In this document: piece by piece, positions 31,748-33,573 of the stretch
Position numbering within the stretch: position 1 is the stretch's first letter
How the letters are laid out: the number at the start of each line of letters is the position of its first letter
Assembly (NCBI RefSeq): GCF_008806595.1
Contig: NZ_VZRB01000005.1
Span: 1-33,573, forward strand
From: Streptomyces luteolifulvus
GTDB taxonomy: Bacteria > Actinomycetota > Actinomycetes > Streptomycetales > Streptomycetaceae
Direction of reading: 5' to 3'
Length of the DNA: 33,573 bases
Made by a program: the position numbers and the translations under genes
The notes under the pieces: generated by a model
The model's input: only the letters and a program-made list of their open reading frames with translations
What the model was told of the DNA's origin: nothing
The model's database searches: none

Positions 31748-33210
31748 GCGGGCAGGTGATGCCGTGCAGCCCGCGGGAGATCGGCTCGCTCTTCCTGTTC
31801 GAGAAGCTGTCGTCGGACCAGCTCGGGCGGCTGTGCAGCGAGGGACGGGTGGAGCTGTTCGAGGCCGGTCCCGTGTACACCGAGGGCGAGGCCGCCACCT
31901 GCTTCTACGTGATGATCGAGGGCACGGTCGTCCTCTCGCGCCGGGTGGGCACGGACGACGTGGAGGTCTCCCGGACCTCCCAGCGCGGGGTGTACGCGGG
32001 CGCCATGCAGGCGTACATCGGTGACCGTGTGCCGCAGGTCTACAACAACTCCATGCGCGTCACGGAACCGACGCGGTTCTTCGTGCTGCCCGCGGACACG
32101 TTCGCGAGCATCATGCAGGAGTGGTTCCCCATGGCCGTGCATCTGCTGGAGGGGCTCTTCTTCGGTTCGAAGAGCCTGCAGCGGGCCATCGGCCAGCGCG
32201 AACGGCTCCTGGCGCTCGGCTCGTTGTCGGCGGGCCTGACCCACGAGCTCAACAATCCGGCGGCGGCCGCCGTCAGGGCCACCGCCACCCTGCGGGAGCG
32301 GGTGGCGAAGATGCGGCACAAGCTGAGCGTCATCTCGGCGGGACCGTATCCGCGCGAGGCCCTGGCCAGTCTCATCGAGATCCAGGAGCGCACGGCCGAA
32401 CGCGTCGCCAAGGCGCCGACGTTGAGCCCGCTGGAGGCCGCGGACCGGGAGGACGCCGTCACCGACTGGCTCGACGACCACGGCATCACGGAGGGCTGGC
32501 GGCTCGCGCCCACCTTCGTGCAGGCCGGGCTCGACCTCGACTGGCTGGACCAGATCGCGGCGGCGGTGGACGAGGAGATCCTCCCCGGGGCGATCGGATG
32601 GCTCAACTACACGGTCGAGACCGAGCTGTTGATGGACGAGATCGAGGACTCCACCACCCGCATCTCGCGCCTCGTCGACGCCGCCAAGCAGTACTCGCAG
32701 CTCGACCGGGCCCCGTATCAGAACGCCGACGTCCATGAACTCCTCGACAGCACCCTGCTGATGCTGTCGGGCAAGACCGGCTCGCGGATCAAGGTCGTCA
32801 AGGAGTACGACCGTACGCTCCCGAAGATCCCGGCGTACCCGGCGGAGCTCAACCAAGTGTGGACCAACCTCATCGACAACGCGGTCTGCGCCATCAACGA
32901 GGCGGGCGGGGAAGGGACGTTGACCGTGCGGACGGCGCAGGCCGGCGAACGGCTGCTGGTGGAGTTCAGCGACACCGGGCCCGGAGTGCCGAAGGAGATC
33001 CGCAGCCGGATCTTCGACCCCTTCTTCACCACCAAGCCGGTGGGCCAGGGCACCGGGCTCGGCCTGGACATCTCCTGGCGGATCGTCGTCAACAAGCACC
33101 ACGGCAGCCTCCAGGTCGAGTCCGAGCCGGGGGACACGCGTTTCCAGGTCCTCCTTCCGCTCACCGCCGCAGAGAACGACGCCCCCGAGGAGCCCGAGGA
33201 GCCCGCATGA
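31744..33210 (+). CDS. Soluble histidine kinase with N-terminal cyclic-nucleotide-binding-type domain
   Basis: Protein of 488 residues with no transmembrane segment. Residues 12-125 form a cNMP-type beta-barrel (LFLFEKLSSDQLGRLCSEG, then YVMIEGTVVLSRRVG). Unusually for a kinase, this is followed by a helical linker and the H box LSAGLTHELNNPAAAA with phospho-acceptor His167. A long helical insert (about 190-320) contains no recognised domain. The ATPase region has WTNLIDNAVCAINEAGGEG, FSDTGPGVP, FFTTK and GQGTGLGLDISWRIV. The GTG at 31744 overlaps the previous stop (GTGA) and has GGAG upstream. The protein ends in an acidic tail and overlaps the zinc-finger gene by ATGA. It is the probable phosphodonor for the receiver of the upstream flavoprotein. 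The barrel ligand is unknown. Confidence 0.92.
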   Translation: MSGQVMPCSPREIGSLFLFEKLSSDQLGRLCSEGRVELFEAGPVYTEGEAATCFYVMIEGTVVLSRRVGTDDVEVSRTSQRGVYAGAMQAYIGDRVPQVYNNSMRVTEPTRFFVLPADTFASIMQEWFPMAVHLLEGLFFGSKSLQRAIGQRERLLALGSLSAGLTHELNNPAAAAVRATATLRERVAKMRHKLSVISAGPYPREALASLIEIQERTAERVAKAPTLSPLEAADREDAVTDWLDDHGITEGWRLAPTFVQAGLDLDWLDQIAAAVDEEILPGAIGWLNYTVETELLMDEIEDSTTRISRLVDAAKQYSQLDRAPYQNADVHELLDSTLLMLSGKTGSRIKVVKEYDRTLPKIPAYPAELNQVWTNLIDNAVCAINEAGGEGTLTVRTAQAGERLLVEFSDTGPGVPKEIRSRIFDPFFTTKPVGQGTGLGLDISWRIVVNKHHGSLQVESEPGDTRFQVLLPLTAAENDAPEEPEEPA

Positions 33211-33557
33211 CCGGCGCCACCGGAATCGATCCCAGCGTCCCGCCGAGCGGCCCGGGCTGCGTCGAGTGCGATGCGGTCGGCGGATGGTGGTTCCATCTGC
33301 GGCGCTGCGCCCAGTGCGGCCACATCGGCTGCTGCGACTCCTCCCCCGCCCAGCACGCGTCCGCCCACTACAAGGCCACCGGCCACCCGGTGGTACGCAG
33401 CTACGAGCCGGGCGAGGCCTGGTTCTGGAGCTACGAGACCTCCGAGATGTACGAGGCCGGACCCGACCTCACGCCCCCGACGAGCCACCCCGCGGACCAG
33501 CCGTCGCCCGGGCCTGCGGGGCGGGTGCCGAAGGACTGGGCGAGGACGCTGCGCTGA
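33207..33557 (+). CDS. UBP-type zinc finger protein
   Basis: Small protein of 116 residues. Residues 15-65 match the UBP-type (ZnF-UBP) zinc finger: Cys18/Cys21, Cys34/Cys37, Cys42 and Cys43, and His50, His54 and His60 (AQHASAHYKATGH). The remainder is a tail with WFWSYETSEMYEAG and a proline-rich segment. In eukaryotes this finger binds the free C-terminus of ubiquitin; the bacterial role is unknown, and Streptomyces has no ubiquitin (Pup is the nearest analogue). The ATG overlaps the kinase stop, so the three genes form one operon and the finger is probably part of the same signalling system. No enzyme domain is attached. Confidence 0.9.
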   Translation: MTGATGIDPSVPPSGPGCVECDAVGGWWFHLRRCAQCGHIGCCDSSPAQHASAHYKATGHPVVRSYEPGEAWFWSYETSEMYEAGPDLTPPTSHPADQPSPGPAGRVPKDWARTLR

Positions 33558-33573
33558 GCCGCCCAGCCGGGCT

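Noticed and set aside
33207..33557. Ubiquitin-specific protease
   Set aside because: Only the zinc-finger part is present; there is no peptidase domain in this 116-residue protein.

Overview
This window looks like a piece of a Streptomyces chromosome, or that of a close relative. G+C is very high throughout, many starts are GTG, and the gene set is characteristic: a GlgE-pathway alpha-glucan cluster, a SigB/F/G-type sigma factor beside an RsbW-like ATPase, a WhiB-like protein, DUF5133, DUF4287 and DUF1206 proteins, and several genes that appear to be leaderless. I saw no tRNA, rRNA, insertion sequence, phage gene or CRISPR array. The species cannot be named from the sequence alone.

Layout. 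(1) Bases 2-6128 (+) hold the 3' part of trehalose synthase, then maltokinase, branching enzyme and a YbdK-like carboxylate-amine ligase, all closely spaced. They cover the trehalose -> maltose -> maltose-1-phosphate -> branched alpha-glucan route; GlgE itself would lie upstream, outside the window. (2) Bases 6280-11051 carry an acyl-CoA synthetase-like enzyme, a small HATPase regulator, a PRC-barrel protein (-), a type II NADH dehydrogenase and a DUF4287 protein. (3) Bases 11211-14323 (-) form a stress-regulation block: RsbW-like ATPase, sigma factor, DUF5133, a DUF1206 membrane protein and an unknown protein. (4) Bases 14491-17942 hold a small unknown protein, a perfect intrinsic terminator that may end a small RNA, a lone cyclic-nucleotide-binding protein, a TetR regulator divergent from a saccharopine-dehydrogenase-like enzyme (with a clear promoter/operator), and a WhiB-like protein. 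(5) Bases 18008-18797 have no gene. They hold a degenerate tandem array of about seven 110-bp units that are decayed copies of the 3' end of the adjacent histidine kinase gene. (6) Bases 18798-22909 (-) hold a histidine kinase, its OmpR-type regulator and a secreted M1 peptidase. (7) Bases 23069-29949 hold a DUF488 protein, a TetR/flavoprotein pair with a strong palindromic operator, an AlkB-like dioxygenase with a LexA-like box, an MBL-fold hydrolase, a DUF4032 kinase-like protein, a double universal stress protein and a VOC-fold protein.

(8) Bases 30071-33557 (+) are a tightly overlapping three-gene operon and the most interesting block. The first protein fuses a response-regulator receiver, a glutaredoxin-like segment and a thioredoxin-reductase-like flavoprotein. 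The second fuses a cyclic-nucleotide-binding-type domain to a histidine kinase. The third is a small UBP-type zinc finger. Neither the glutaredoxin-like part nor the reductase part has its redox CxxC pair, so I infer a flavin/NAD(P)H-based sensing or signalling system rather than a disulfide reductase.

Taken together the window mixes central storage metabolism with dense stress and redox signalling: one two-component system, one receiver/kinase/zinc-finger system, a SigB-type sigma factor with a candidate anti-sigma factor, two TetR regulators and one Wbl protein.
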